From: Paraburkholderia sp. NMBU_R16
Lineage (GTDB): Bacteria > Pseudomonadota > Gammaproteobacteria > Burkholderiales > Burkholderiaceae
Reading direction: 5' to 3'
Length of the DNA stretch: 55,229 bases
NCBI RefSeq assembly: GCF_013282575.1
Contig: NZ_JAAAYE010000038.1
Span: forward strand, 1 to 55,229
Position numbers and translations under genes: made by a program. This document shows, in pieces, positions 39,500 to 48,594 of this stretch (within the stretch, counting starts at the first letter, position 1; each line of letters opens with the position of its first letter). The notes below the pieces were generated by a model. That model was not told the DNA's origin. It made no database searches and saw only the letters and a list, made by a program, of their open reading frames with translations.

Positions 39500-40870
39500 T
39501 CATTGCGCGCCGGCAGCCGATGCGGACCGTCCGCCGCTTGCCGCGTGGCCGTGAGCGCGGGCGTGCCCGGCCGCCGCGCTGGCAGCATTGCCCTGCGAGG
39601 CGCCCGAAGCTGCGTCAGCCGGAATCGTGATCTTGGCGCCTTCGCGCAGGCGGTCGGTACCGTCTATGACGACGCGCTCGCCGACCGTGAGCCCCGACGC
39701 GATGCTCGTGCGTTCGCGGTCGACGGGGCCGACGGTCACGGGCCGCACGGTGACGGTATTGTCGGACTTCACGACGTAGACGAAGCGGCCGGAAGCGCCG
39801 TTGAGCACAGCCGAGGTCGGCACGATCACCGCATCGTGAAGCGTATCGATGAGCAGCCGCGCGTTCACGAACTGATTTGGAAACAGCAGTTGCCCGTCGT
39901 TCTTGAACAGCGCCCGCAGCTTGACGGTGCCCGTTGCGGTGTCGATCTGGTTGTCGATGGTATCGAGGTAGCCCGTTTCGAGCGGTGCCGTGTTGTTGCG
40001 ATCGTAAGCCGTCGTCGAAAGCCTCGCGCCCGCGTGCATGCTTTTCAGGATGGCCGGCAGATTGTCTTCGGAGGTCGTGAAGACGACGCTGATCGGCTGC
40101 AATTGCGTGATGACGACGATGCCGTTCGTGTCCGATGGCGTCACGTAATTGCCAGGATCGACCTGACGGAGGCCGACTCGCCCGGAGACCGGCGCGGTGA
40201 TGCGCGCGTAGACGAGATCGAGCTTGTAGGTGTCGACGCTCGCTTGATCCGAGCGCACCTGCCCTTCGTATTGCTTCACGAGCGATGCCTGCGTGTCGAC
40301 CTGCTGGCGGGCGATCGAATCCTGCGCGAGCAGCGCTCGATAGCGTTCCAGGTCGAGCTTCGCCGTTTGCAGCAGCGCCATGTCTTTTGCGAGCGTGCCT
40401 TGCGCGTTGTCGAGCGAGATCTGGTAGGGACGCGGATCGATCTGGGCGAGCAGATCGCCTTGCTTGACCATTTGCCCTTCGCGGAACGCGACGCTTTGCA
40501 GCGTACCGGCCAATTGCGTCTTGACCGTCACGGAGGCCAGCGGCGTCACCGTGCCGAGCGCCGTCAACACGATGGGCATTTCTCCGCGCACGGCTGTCGC
40601 GACGTGTACCGGTTGCGGCATGTTCCCCAACCGGCCCGCACCGCCGCGGCCCGCGTGTGCGCCGCTTGCGCCGGCCGGCACCGCGCCGGAGGGATTCGTG
40701 CGGCTCCAGGGCCGCCACCAAGCCAGCACGAGCGCCGCTACCAGGACTGCGGCGACGAGCACTCCGAGTCGGCGGCCTCGGGAGCGGGGGGCGACAGGTT
40801 TCGGCGCTTCGCCTGGACCGGGGTCGTGGGAGGGGCGGTGCGGTTCGGGACGGTTTTCCTGTTCGGCCAT
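39500..40870 (-). CDS. mdtA: Membrane-fusion (periplasmic adaptor) protein MdtA
   Basis: MdtA is the 456-residue periplasmic adaptor joining the MdtBC pump to an outer-membrane channel. A basic N-terminal cytoplasmic tail is followed by one membrane helix (about 34-51, [18 protein letters not shown]), a Gly/Ala-rich spacer, then the barrel-sandwich hybrid ([37 protein letters not shown]), an alpha-hairpin, and beta-barrel domains. The C-terminus is an Ala/His/Ser-rich tail. ATG 40870 is the first Met of a good match. It is the first gene of the operon, so the promoter should lie in 40871-41030. Confidence 0.92.
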   Translation of the reverse strand: MAEQENRPEPHRPSHDPGPGEAPKPVAPRSRGRRLGVLVAAVLVAALVLAWWRPWSRTNPSGAVPAGASGAHAGRGGAGRLGNMPQPVHVATAVRGEMPIVLTALGTVTPLASVTVKTQLAGTLQSVAFREGQMVKQGDLLAQIDPRPYQISLDNAQGTLAKDMALLQTAKLDLERYRALLAQDSIARQQVDTQASLVKQYEGQVRSDQASVDTYKLDLVYARITAPVSGRVGLRQVDPGNYVTPSDTNGIVVITQLQPISVVFTTSEDNLPAILKSMHAGARLSTTAYDRNNTAPLETGYLDTIDNQIDTATGTVKLRALFKNDGQLLFPNQFVNARLLIDTLHDAVIVPTSAVLNGASGRFVYVVKSDNTVTVRPVTVGPVDRERTSIASGLTVGERVVIDGTDRLREGAKITIPADAASGASQGNAASAAAGHARAHGHAASGGRSASAAGAQ

Positions 40871-41030
40871 CGGTAAGGGTCAAGAGTTGCGATGCTGATG
40901 CGCTCGATGCGGGCGCTCGGTTGGGATAAAAAGCGCCCATGTGCGACAAATGTTCGCGATGCATGATGCTACGTCGTGCGCTCGACCGCAGTCCACCCAA
41001 GTATTTTTCAGCCGGTTACCGCTGTTACTG

Positions 41031-41867
41031 CTACTCGGACAGCCGCAGCCGCGGCGCGCCGCCGATCTCCCGCACGATCTTGGCGACGCATCCGACGAGT
41101 GCCGGCGCGGCGTGTTCGAGCAGCCACTCGCGCGTGGAGAGATGCGCGGCGCCGCCGCAGTTCACCGCGTAGCGCTCGCCCGAGGGGCCGACGAATCCGG
41201 CCGCGATCGCGTTCAGGCCCGCGGACCACTCGCCGGTCTCGATCGCAAAGCCGTTCTTGTCCGTTTGCGCGAGCGCGTGCGCCACGCGGGCGTGAACATG
41301 GGGCCAGTCGTCGCCGGCGGCGGCTTGCACCCCTGCCATCAATGCCTTGCGTTGCGGCGCCGTGAGTGCGGCGAGATAGGCGTGCCCCGCCGCGGTGCGA
41401 GTCAGATCCATGCGCGAGCCGATCTCGAGCCGCGAGACGAGCAGCGCCGAGGAGGGCCGGACAGCCTCGATCACGACCATGTCGAGCCGGTCACGCGTGA
41501 CGAGGTGAACCGAGAGCGCCGTGCGATCGGCGAGCTCGACGAGAAACGGGCGGGCGCGCGCCCGGATATCGAAGTTGCGCAAAAAGCCGTTGGAGAGCTC
41601 GAGCACCGACGCCGTCAGTACGAATCGCTCGCTGTCGGGCAACTGGAAGAGAAACCCTGCCTTGACGAGTGTCGCGGTCAGGCGGGAGACGCTCGGTTTC
41701 GGGATACCCGTCAGCTCGGCCAGTTCCCGATTGCTGATCGGGGCATCCGCGCTTGCGACGCGGCGCAGCACGGTGAGCCCCCGTGCCAGCGCGGCGACCT
41801 CCTCGGTGGCGCCGTCTTTCTCGGCGGGTTTGCTGACGGGAGCGGGTTTGCGCGTCGTTGCGGGCAC
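41031..41867 (-). CDS. IclR-family transcriptional regulator
   Basis: This 278-residue regulator has an N-terminal winged HTH (ISNRELAELTGIPKPSVSRLTATLVKAGFL, about residues 40-75) and a C-terminal IclR effector domain (SHLVTR..., GRSALLVSR-type core, GHAYLAAL, CVAKIVREIGG). I chose GTG 41867 because GGAAGA lies six bases upstream; ATG 41918 in the same frame adds 17 residues. The extreme N-terminus is basic and Pro-rich. It is upstream on the opposite strand of a possible structured RNA. Its target is unknown; neighbours give no clear hint. Confidence 0.85.
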   Translation of the reverse strand: MPATTRKPAPVSKPAEKDGATEEVAALARGLTVLRRVASADAPISNRELAELTGIPKPSVSRLTATLVKAGFLFQLPDSERFVLTASVLELSNGFLRNFDIRARARPFLVELADRTALSVHLVTRDRLDMVVIEAVRPSSALLVSRLEIGSRMDLTRTAAGHAYLAALTAPQRKALMAGVQAAAGDDWPHVHARVAHALAQTDKNGFAIETGEWSAGLNAIAAGFVGPSGERYAVNCGGAAHLSTREWLLEHAAPALVGCVAKIVREIGGAPRLRLSE

Positions 41868-42030
41868 GATTGTCTTCCGATGATTTTTTCGAAACTTTAT
41901 TTCATGTTTGCCTTTCATCGCTTGCAAGTGCGCAAATCCCTTCCGTTGGAATCGGTAATAAATACATAGCATCTCCGATGTAATCGTTTGCCATGAGAGG
42001 GTACCTGTCAACAATTCGGCAAAAATTATC
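41868..42030. other. AT-rich intergenic region upstream of iclR and the RNA locus
   Basis: These bases are AT-rich for this genome and hold no recognised gene. They should carry the iclR promoter on the minus strand. In the same direction as the ABC transporter, several AT-rich tracts lie just before the candidate -35 at 42031. Confidence 0.35.
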
Positions 42031-42059
42031 TTGACTTCGTCGGCTGAAAGAGAAAAAAT
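42031..42059 (+). promoter_or_regulatory. Candidate sigma-70 promoter of the structured RNA
   Basis: TTGACT (42031-42036) and AAAAAT (42054-42059) are spaced by 17 bases. The -35 matches the consensus at five of six positions and the -10 at four of six. A start near 42066 would give a transcript of about 150 bases ending at the terminator. Confidence 0.5.
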
Positions 42060-42182
42060 GGAACCTCATTTCGGAGAGAGATATCGCCAAGCGTGGCGTC
42101 GAGCTGCGCGCGGGCGGTTGGAAGTTCCGGAATACCGTCTCTCAGGTTCTAGCACGGCCCTCGGAATGGCTAGAACTTCTTT
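42060..42182 (+). ncRNA. Candidate structured RNA (riboswitch-like leader or sRNA)
   Basis: Visible helices: GAGAGA (42074-42079) with TCTCTC (42138-42143); hairpin CGCCA AGCG TGGCG (42085-42098); CGG AATA CCG (42128-42137); and AGGTTCTAGC (42144-42153) with GCTAGAACTT (42169-42178). AGGTTCT (42144-42150) can instead pair with GGAACCT (42060-42066), so two exclusive foldings exist, followed at once by a T-rich terminator. That layout is typical of a riboswitch with an expression platform for the ABC exporter at 42292, or of an independent sRNA. The GGAGAG/TCTCTCAGG edge resembles glycine aptamers, but the CCGAAGG core is missing. I do not recognise the class. If transcription starts near 42066, the left P1 arm would be mostly lost. 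Confidence 0.45.
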
Positions 42183-42214
42183 AAGGCGCCACGGTGACGT
42201 GGCGCCTTTTTTTT
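42183..42214 (+). terminator. Strong intrinsic terminator upstream of an ABC exporter
   Basis: AAGGCGCCAC (42183-42192) pairs perfectly with GTGGCGCCTT (42199-42208) over a 6-base loop, and eight T residues (42207-42214) follow. This is a textbook rho-independent terminator on the plus strand. No plus-strand coding gene precedes it for over 1 kb, so it must end a non-coding transcript or act as an attenuator. Confidence 0.88.
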
Positions 42215-42291
42215 CGCCGTTCTTTCGTCGGCTACGCGGCGTGGGCGGGGATCCCGGCGGTTTCGCCGCGGTTCTGCTATCGTCCGTGTCC

Positions 42292-43220
<929 letters not shown>

Positions 43221-43221
<1 letters not shown>

Positions 43222-43982
43222 TGAATCTGTACGCGGTGCGGGCGATCTACCTGTTCGAAATGGCGCGGACCTGGCGCACGCTGATGCAAAGCGTCATCTC
43301 GCCGGTCATTTCCACTTCCCTCTACTTCGTGGTGTTCGGCGCGGCCATTGGCTCGCGCATCCGTGAGATCGACGGCATCAGTTACGGCGCGTTCATCGTG
43401 CCGGGGCTCGTGATGTTGTCGTTGCTCACGCAAAGCATTACGAACGCCTCGTTCGGCATCTACTTCCCGAAATTCACCGGCACTGTCTACGAATTGCTTT
43501 CGGCGCCCGTGTCCTATCTCGAGCTGGTCGTGAGCTTCGTGGGCGCGGCGGCGACCAAATCGATCATGCTCGGCCTCATCATCATGGCGACCGCGGCGTG
43601 CTTCGTGCCGCTCAGGATCGAGCATCCATTCTGGATGCTGCTCTTTCTCGTGCTGACCTCGATCACGTTCAGCCTGTTCGGCTTCATCATCGGCATCTGG
43701 GCCGACGGCTTCGAAAAACTGCAGGTCATTCCACTGTTGATCGTCACGCCGCTCACGTTTCTCGGCGGCAGCTTCTATTCGATCGGCATCCTGCCGCCGG
43801 TATGGCGCACGATTGCGCTCGCGAATCCCGTCGTCTATCTGATCAGCGGCTTTCGTTGGAGCTTTTATGGCGTGGCCGACGTGCACGTCGGCGTGAGCCT
43901 GGCCATGACGGGCGTATTTCTGTTGGTTTTCATGGCCATCGTCGCCTGGATCTTCAAGACGGGATATCGGCTCAAGACCTGA
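43221..43982 (+). CDS. ABC-2 type transporter permease (YadH-like)
   Basis: This 253-residue inner-membrane permease has six hydrophobic segments and family sequences including [32 protein letters not shown] and [17 protein letters not shown]. It partners the preceding ATPase; the start overlaps the ATPase stop by one base (TGATG). The half-size ABC-2 layout suits export of a lipid, polysaccharide or drug. The substrate cannot be read from the window. Confidence 0.9.
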
Positions 43983-44112
43983 GGGCCGCCGGCCGCGGCG
44001 CGAACGGACGGCAGGCGCGCATGACAGCGCGCTTTGTCATTCCTCGCAAACGTCGACATAATGCTCGGACTGACAGACGCATCGCCAGGTTCGCGACCCC
44101 ATTCCTTCGAGC

Positions 44113-45711
44113 ATGAGACTGACGACCAAAGGGCTGCTGCTGATTGCGATTCCGACGTTGTTCGAACTCGTGCTGCTTTCCGGGCTCGTGAAGGCGCAGG
44201 CCAATGCCGAGCAGGCGGAGCAATGGGCGCTGCATAGCAAGGACGTGCTGCGCCAGACGAACGCGATTCTCGAGCCCGTGTTGCTCGAGACGGTACGCAT
44301 GCGCGGCGCGGTGCTCAATGACGACCGGACGACGGCTACGCCCGTTTCGCTTTGGGTCGATCTCGATCGCAATATAGACAGACTGGTCGATCTTGTTGCG
44401 AACAACCCCACCCAGGTCGAGCGCGCCGCGCAGATTCGCCAGTCAGTGCAGGCGTACCGGCAATGGTCCGACCGCGTACAAGACTTGCTGCGCAACGGCC
44501 GTCACGACGACGTGCTGGAACGCTTTCGCAATCAGGCCAATATCGACGTCATCGACCGTTTCCGCTCGCAGGTAGCGGCATTCCAGGCCGAGGAATTGCG
44601 CATCGATTCATTGCGCACGGAGGAGGCCGCCGCCGCGCTCGCGCAGCAGCAGCGATTGACCACCGCGGCCGTCGTCGGCTCGCTCGCGCTTGCGGCACTG
44701 GCGGTATTCCTGTTTACGCGCGGACTGCGCGGACGGCTGCGGCAACTGTCCGATAACGCTGCGCGGCTCGCCGAGAACGCGCCGCTTGGACTGCCGTCGC
44801 CCGGCGATGACGAGATCGCGCATCTCGACTCGATCCTGCACGAGACGAGCCGCCGCCTGCGCGAATCCGAACGGATGCAGGCGCGCTTCCAGAACGACCT
44901 TGCGCGCCGGGCCGACGAACTGGCTCACACCAACGAAACGCTGCATCAGCAAACGCAGGAAAACGAGATGTTCATTTACAGCGTCTCGCACGATTTGCGT
45001 TCGCCGCTCGTCAATTTGCAAGGGTTTTCCAAAGAGCTGACCCATGCCTGCGACGATCTGCGCGCGGCGGTGCGCGAATCGTCGCTTTCGCCCGAGGACC
45101 GCGAGCATGTCGAGCGGCTCATCGACGAGGACATCGGCGAGGCGTTGCGTTTTTTGCAAAGCGCGGTCTTGCGTGCCGCCCACATCATCGATTCGTTGCT
45201 GCGGCTATCGCGCGTGGGGCGCGTCGAGTATCGCCGCCAGGCCGTGGATGTCGCGGCGCTCGTGCGCCATGTGCTCGATGCGATGCAAGGCTCGATCCGC
45301 TCGCGCAGCGCCGAGATCGTCGTGGTCGACCTGCCGCCCGTCTGGGGCGATCCGACGGCGCTCGAGCAGATATTCGCGAATCTGATCGGCAACGCGGTGA
45401 ACTACCTCGATCCCGAGCGGCCGGGGCGCATCGAAATCGGGGCCATGCCCGCGCCCGCCGGAACGCACTCACTACGCATCTTCTATGTGAAGGATAATGG
45501 TCTCGGTATTCCGGCCGTGGCGATGCCGCGCCTTTTCCACGCGTTCCAGCGGCTGCACGGCAGCGTGGCGACCGGCGAAGGCATTGGGCTCGCCCTCGTG
45601 CGCCGCATGGTGGAACGACATGGCGGACGCGTGTGGGCCGAATCGACCGAGGGCGTTGGCACGACCTTCTATTTGTCGCTACCTGAGGCGGCCGAGCAGG
45701 TCGCCGCCTGA
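44113..45711 (+). CDS. Membrane sensor histidine kinase with CHASE3-like sensor
   Basis: This 532-residue kinase has a first membrane helix (about 7-27), a CHASE3-like periplasmic region (28-180), a second helix (about 186-205), a HAMP-like linker and coiled coil, then HisKA with the H-box SVSHDLRSPLVNLQGFS and a HATPase domain (NLIGNAVNYLDP N-box; KDNGLGIP and GEGIGLALVRRMVERHGG G-boxes). The H-box style SHDLRSPL recalls cyanobacterial phytochrome-type kinases. ATG 44113 has a weak ribosome site. It starts a three-gene operon with a response regulator and a hybrid kinase. Confidence 0.88.
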   Translation: MRLTTKGLLLIAIPTLFELVLLSGLVKAQANAEQAEQWALHSKDVLRQTNAILEPVLLETVRMRGAVLNDDRTTATPVSLWVDLDRNIDRLVDLVANNPTQVERAAQIRQSVQAYRQWSDRVQDLLRNGRHDDVLERFRNQANIDVIDRFRSQVAAFQAEELRIDSLRTEEAAAALAQQQRLTTAAVVGSLALAALAVFLFTRGLRGRLRQLSDNAARLAENAPLGLPSPGDDEIAHLDSILHETSRRLRESERMQARFQNDLARRADELAHTNETLHQQTQENEMFIYSVSHDLRSPLVNLQGFSKELTHACDDLRAAVRESSLSPEDREHVERLIDEDIGEALRFLQSAVLRAAHIIDSLLRLSRVGRVEYRRQAVDVAALVRHVLDAMQGSIRSRSAEIVVVDLPPVWGDPTALEQIFANLIGNAVNYLDPERPGRIEIGAMPAPAGTHSLRIFYVKDNGLGIPAVAMPRLFHAFQRLHGSVATGEGIGLALVRRMVERHGGRVWAESTEGVGTTFYLSLPEAAEQVAA

Positions 45712-45729
45712 TCGAGGGAAATCGATATC

Positions 45730-46188
45730 ATGCATACCGGACCCGCAGACGGCCAGTCCGTCAACATCATCCTGATCGAGGATGACGACGGCCACGCAAC
45801 GCTCATCGAGCGCAATCTGCGTCGCGCCGGTCTCACGAATGGGTTCACGCGTCTTTCCGACGGCCAGAAAGCGCTCGACTTCTTCTTCGGCGAGGACGCG
45901 CCTTTCCTGCGCGACCCCGCCCCGGCATCCGTCATCCTGCTCGATCTGAAGATGCCGCGTATCGATGGCCTCGAGGTGTTGCGGCGCCTGAAGGCCGACA
46001 AGCGCACGGCGTCGCTGCCGGTCATCGTGCTGACGACCACCGACGATCCTCGCGAGATCGAGCGCTGCTACGAGCTTGGCTGCAACGTCTACGTGACGAA
46101 GCCCGTGGAGTACGACGCCTTCATCGAGGCCGTGCGTCGACTCGGCTTCTTTTTGCAAGTGGTGAAACTGCCCGCGTGCGGCCGATGA
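45730..46188 (+). CDS. Single-domain response regulator (Rcp1-like)
   Basis: This 152-residue receiver-only protein has the acidic pair IEDDDG at 16-21, the phosphorylated Asp in LLDLKMPRIDG (about D67), TTTDDPREIERCYELG and the conserved Lys in TKPVEY. No output domain is present, so it probably relays phosphate, as Rcp1 does for Cph1-type kinases. It lies 18 bases after the first kinase and its stop overlaps the hybrid kinase start (ATGA), so it may link the two kinases. Confidence 0.9.
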   Translation: MHTGPADGQSVNIILIEDDDGHATLIERNLRRAGLTNGFTRLSDGQKALDFFFGEDAPFLRDPAPASVILLDLKMPRIDGLEVLRRLKADKRTASLPVIVLTTTDDPREIERCYELGCNVYVTKPVEYDAFIEAVRRLGFFLQVVKLPACGR

Positions 46189-47834
46189 CGGCTCACGTCC
46201 TGTTCATCGACGACGACGAGGGGCTGTTACGCCTTGCCTCGCGCGCGCTCGGGCGCGCGGGCTATCGGGTGAGCTCGGCGTCCACGACCGGCGCCGCGCG
46301 CGCAACGATGACGCAGGAAACGCCCGATGTGCTCATCGTCGATTACACGTTGGGCGGTCGCGAGACGGGGCTCGAGTTTCTGCGAGCGCTGCGTCGCAAC
46401 GGGCTTGCATTGCCGGCGATCCTCTGCACCGGTTTTGCGGACGAGGCGCGCGTCATCGAGGCGCTGCGCTCGGGCGTGGCCGATGTCGTGCCGAAGAGCG
46501 AGCATTACCTCGAGTATTTGCCGGAGGCGATCGAGCGCGTGCTGCGCGAGCGACGCATCGAGCGCGAGCTGGCCGAGGCGCAACGCGCGCAGGAGCGCGA
46601 GGCCCATTTCCGGGCGCTGGCTGAAGAACGCGAAGCGCTGCTTGCCTCCGAGCGGGCCGCGCGCGCCGAGGCCGAACGCGTTTCGCGCATGAAGGACGAA
46701 TTCGTCGCGATGCTCTCGCACGAATTGCGTACCCCCTTGAATGCGATCATCGGTTGGACGCAGGTCCTGCTGCGCGATGCAAGCGCGTCCGAATCCGTTC
46801 GCAAAGGGCTCGAGGTGGTCGACCGCAATGCGCGCGCCCAGGCGCGGATGGTCGACGATCTGCTCGACTTTTCGCGGATTCTCGCCGGCAAGCTGCGTCT
46901 CGATGTCGAGCGCGTCGATTTCGTCGATCTCGTCGAATATGTCATTCGCTCGCTCGGTCCCGCCGCGCTCGCCAAAGAGATCGTCATCGTGCCTGCGCTA
47001 GAACCCGATGCTGCGATGCTTGGCGATCCCGCGAGGCTGCAGCAGATCGTCTGGAATCTGCTGTCGAATGCGGTGAAGTTCACGGGCAAGGGCGGCAGCG
47101 TCGAGGTCGCGCTACGCCGTATCGATGACGAGATCGAACTGACGGTGGCCGATAACGGTCAGGGCATTACGCCCGAGTTTCTACCGCACGTGTTCGAGCG
47201 TTTTTGCCAGGAGGACTCGAGCATCGCGCGGCAGCACGGGGGGCTCGGACTCGGACTGTCGATTGCGCGGCAGCTCGTCGAAATGCATGGCGGGCGCATC
47301 GAGGCGCGCAGCGATGGCGCGGGCATGGGCGCGGCGTTTGTCGTGCGCTTGCCCGCAAGCGTCGCCAAGCTTGCTCCTACTCCGCTCGACGAACCGTTGC
47401 CGGAGGTCACGCCGCCCGCGCTGGCGGGCTTGCAGGTGGTCATCGTGGAAGACGAGCCCGATGCACGCGAACTCGTGTGCCGTGTGCTCGAGGAGCGCGG
47501 TGCCCGGACACGCGCGTTCGGGCATGCGCTCGAGGCGCTGGAAGCGTGTATCGAGGCGCCGCCCGATGTGATCGTGAGCGACATCGGCATGCCGGGTGTG
47601 GACGGCTATGAGTTCATTCGCCGGTTGCGGACGTGGGAAGCACCGCGCGGGCGCGTGACGCCGGCCGCTGCGCTGACGGCGTTCGCGCGCAGCGAGGACC
47701 GCAGGCGTACGTTGCTCGCCGGGTTCCAGACGCACTTGGCGAAACCCATCGATCCGCTGGAGCTCGTCGTGGTCGTCGCCGCGCTGGCGGGGCGGGCGGC
47801 GTCGTTTTCGGGCGGGGAAGCGGGCGGCTGTTGA
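46185..47834 (+). CDS. Hybrid histidine kinase, REC-HisKA-HATPase-REC
   Basis: This 549-residue soluble kinase has an N-terminal receiver (about 1-120, FIDDDEG and VDYTLGG with the Asp), a coiled coil (120-170), HisKA with LSHELRTPLNAIIGWTQ, HATPase (NLLSNAVKFTG; ADNGQGI; GLGLGLSIARQLVEMHGG), and a C-terminal receiver (EDEPDA, DIGMPGVDG, AKPID). The arrangement suggests that phosphate arrives on the front receiver, perhaps through the neighbouring single-domain regulator, and leaves through the back one. No DNA-binding output is encoded here. It ends the operon. Confidence 0.9.
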   Translation: MTAHVLFIDDDEGLLRLASRALGRAGYRVSSASTTGAARATMTQETPDVLIVDYTLGGRETGLEFLRALRRNGLALPAILCTGFADEARVIEALRSGVADVVPKSEHYLEYLPEAIERVLRERRIERELAEAQRAQEREAHFRALAEEREALLASERAARAEAERVSRMKDEFVAMLSHELRTPLNAIIGWTQVLLRDASASESVRKGLEVVDRNARAQARMVDDLLDFSRILAGKLRLDVERVDFVDLVEYVIRSLGPAALAKEIVIVPALEPDAAMLGDPARLQQIVWNLLSNAVKFTGKGGSVEVALRRIDDEIELTVADNGQGITPEFLPHVFERFCQEDSSIARQHGGLGLGLSIARQLVEMHGGRIEARSDGAGMGAAFVVRLPASVAKLAPTPLDEPLPEVTPPALAGLQVVIVEDEPDARELVCRVLEERGARTRAFGHALEALEACIEAPPDVIVSDIGMPGVDGYEFIRRLRTWEAPRGRVTPAAALTAFARSEDRRRTLLAGFQTHLAKPIDPLELVVVVAALAGRAASFSGGEAGGC

Positions 47835-47918
47835 ATCGGTTATCAAACGTCGTCGGGGTCACGGAAGACTTCGCTCGACCTACCCGGACGAGCCGTTGCG
47901 CTCGGGGCCGCACGTATC

Positions 47919-48398
47919 TCACGCATGCGCTTTACGTGCGAGCCGCACGAGCGGCTGCTCCCTCGCCGCCAACCCCAGCACGCGCGACAGCTTGGCCTGC
48001 TCCGCGGCGATGTCCGCGAGCGTGTATTGGTCCAGCACGCCAAGGTATGCGCGCAACGCGCTGCCAAGCACGCCACGCAGGCCGCATGCGGCCGTGATGA
48101 CACAGGCGTTACCCTCGGTGTCGAAGCACTCGACCATGCGGAAATCCGGCTCCATCGTGCGCACCACATCGCCGACGCTGATGCGCGAGGCGGGACGGCC
48201 GAGCTTCAATCCCCCCGTTCTTCCTCGCGTCGTGGACAAAAAGCCCGCGCGCCCGAGCGCGTGGACGATCTTGACGAGGTGCCCGCGTGCAATGCCGAGC
48301 ACCTCGGAAAGCTCCGCGATCGTGACAAGCTCGTCCGAGCGAACGGCCGCATACATCAGTACGCGCAAACTGTAATCGGTGAAGTCCGTCAGTCTCAT
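47919..48398 (-). CDS. nsrR: Nitric-oxide-sensing Rrf2-family repressor NsrR
   Basis: NsrR is an iron-sulfur repressor that loses DNA binding when NO attacks its cluster. The 159-residue product starts MRLTDFTDYSLRVLMYAA, has the Rrf2 winged HTH, and cluster ligands C91, C99 and C105 (spacing CX7CX5C, as in Bacillus NsrR). ATG 48398 is preferred; a TTG two codons earlier is possible. It is divergent from hemN, and the 196-base gap holds a likely NsrR-type half-palindrome and a separate TTGATG/CATCAA repeat. It probably represses itself and NO-response genes. Confidence 0.9.
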   Translation of the reverse strand: MRLTDFTDYSLRVLMYAAVRSDELVTIAELSEVLGIARGHLVKIVHALGRAGFLSTTRGRTGGLKLGRPASRISVGDVVRTMEPDFRMVECFDTEGNACVITAACGLRGVLGSALRAYLGVLDQYTLADIAAEQAKLSRVLGLAAREQPLVRLARKAHA

Positions 48399-48411
48399 AG
48401 TCAAGCCTATA

Positions 48412-48433
48412 AAGTCGATTCATTGTATATCTT
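48412..48433. promoter_or_regulatory. Possible NsrR autoregulatory site
   Basis: The 22 bases begin AAG and end ATATCTT, partly matching the AAGATG...CATCTT shape of proteobacterial NsrR sites; the centre does not match well. It lies 14 bases upstream of the nsrR start. Confidence 0.3.
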
Positions 48434-48500
48434 TTATGGCGGTATTCGAGCGTGAAGTCATACCCACGTTGGGTCGCGCGAGCGAGGGAGAAACCGAAGA

Positions 48501-48544
48501 TTGATGACATACATCAAGTTTGCCGTGACCGGCGATTCGATAAT
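48501..48544 (+). promoter_or_regulatory. hemN promoter with a palindrome at about -41.5
   Basis: TTGATG (48501-48506) and CATCAA (48512-48517) form a perfect 6-bp inverted repeat around ACATA. A -10 match GATAAT lies at 48539-48544, so a start near 48551 would place the repeat centre at about -41.5, the class II activator position. The half-sites are Fnr-like (TTGAT/ATCAA), but the spacing is seven bases, not four. Confidence 0.45.
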
Positions 48545-48594
48545 GGTCGAAGGCGGTATTGCCGCCGGGCCATGAACTTTCACGGGAAACGGAT

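Noticed and set aside
42060..42182. Glycine riboswitch
   Set aside because: GGAGAG and TCTCTCAGG resemble the edges of that aptamer, but the conserved CCGAAGG core and the tandem layout are missing.
42031..42291. Upstream in-frame extension of the ABC ATPase (TTG 42031 or ATG 42058)
   Set aside because: It would translate the structured RNA and the terminator with its T-run; the homologous start is MQPILTISG at 42292.
48501..48517. Standard Fnr box before hemN
   Set aside because: Half-sites are seven bases apart, not four; listed as an unusual palindrome instead.
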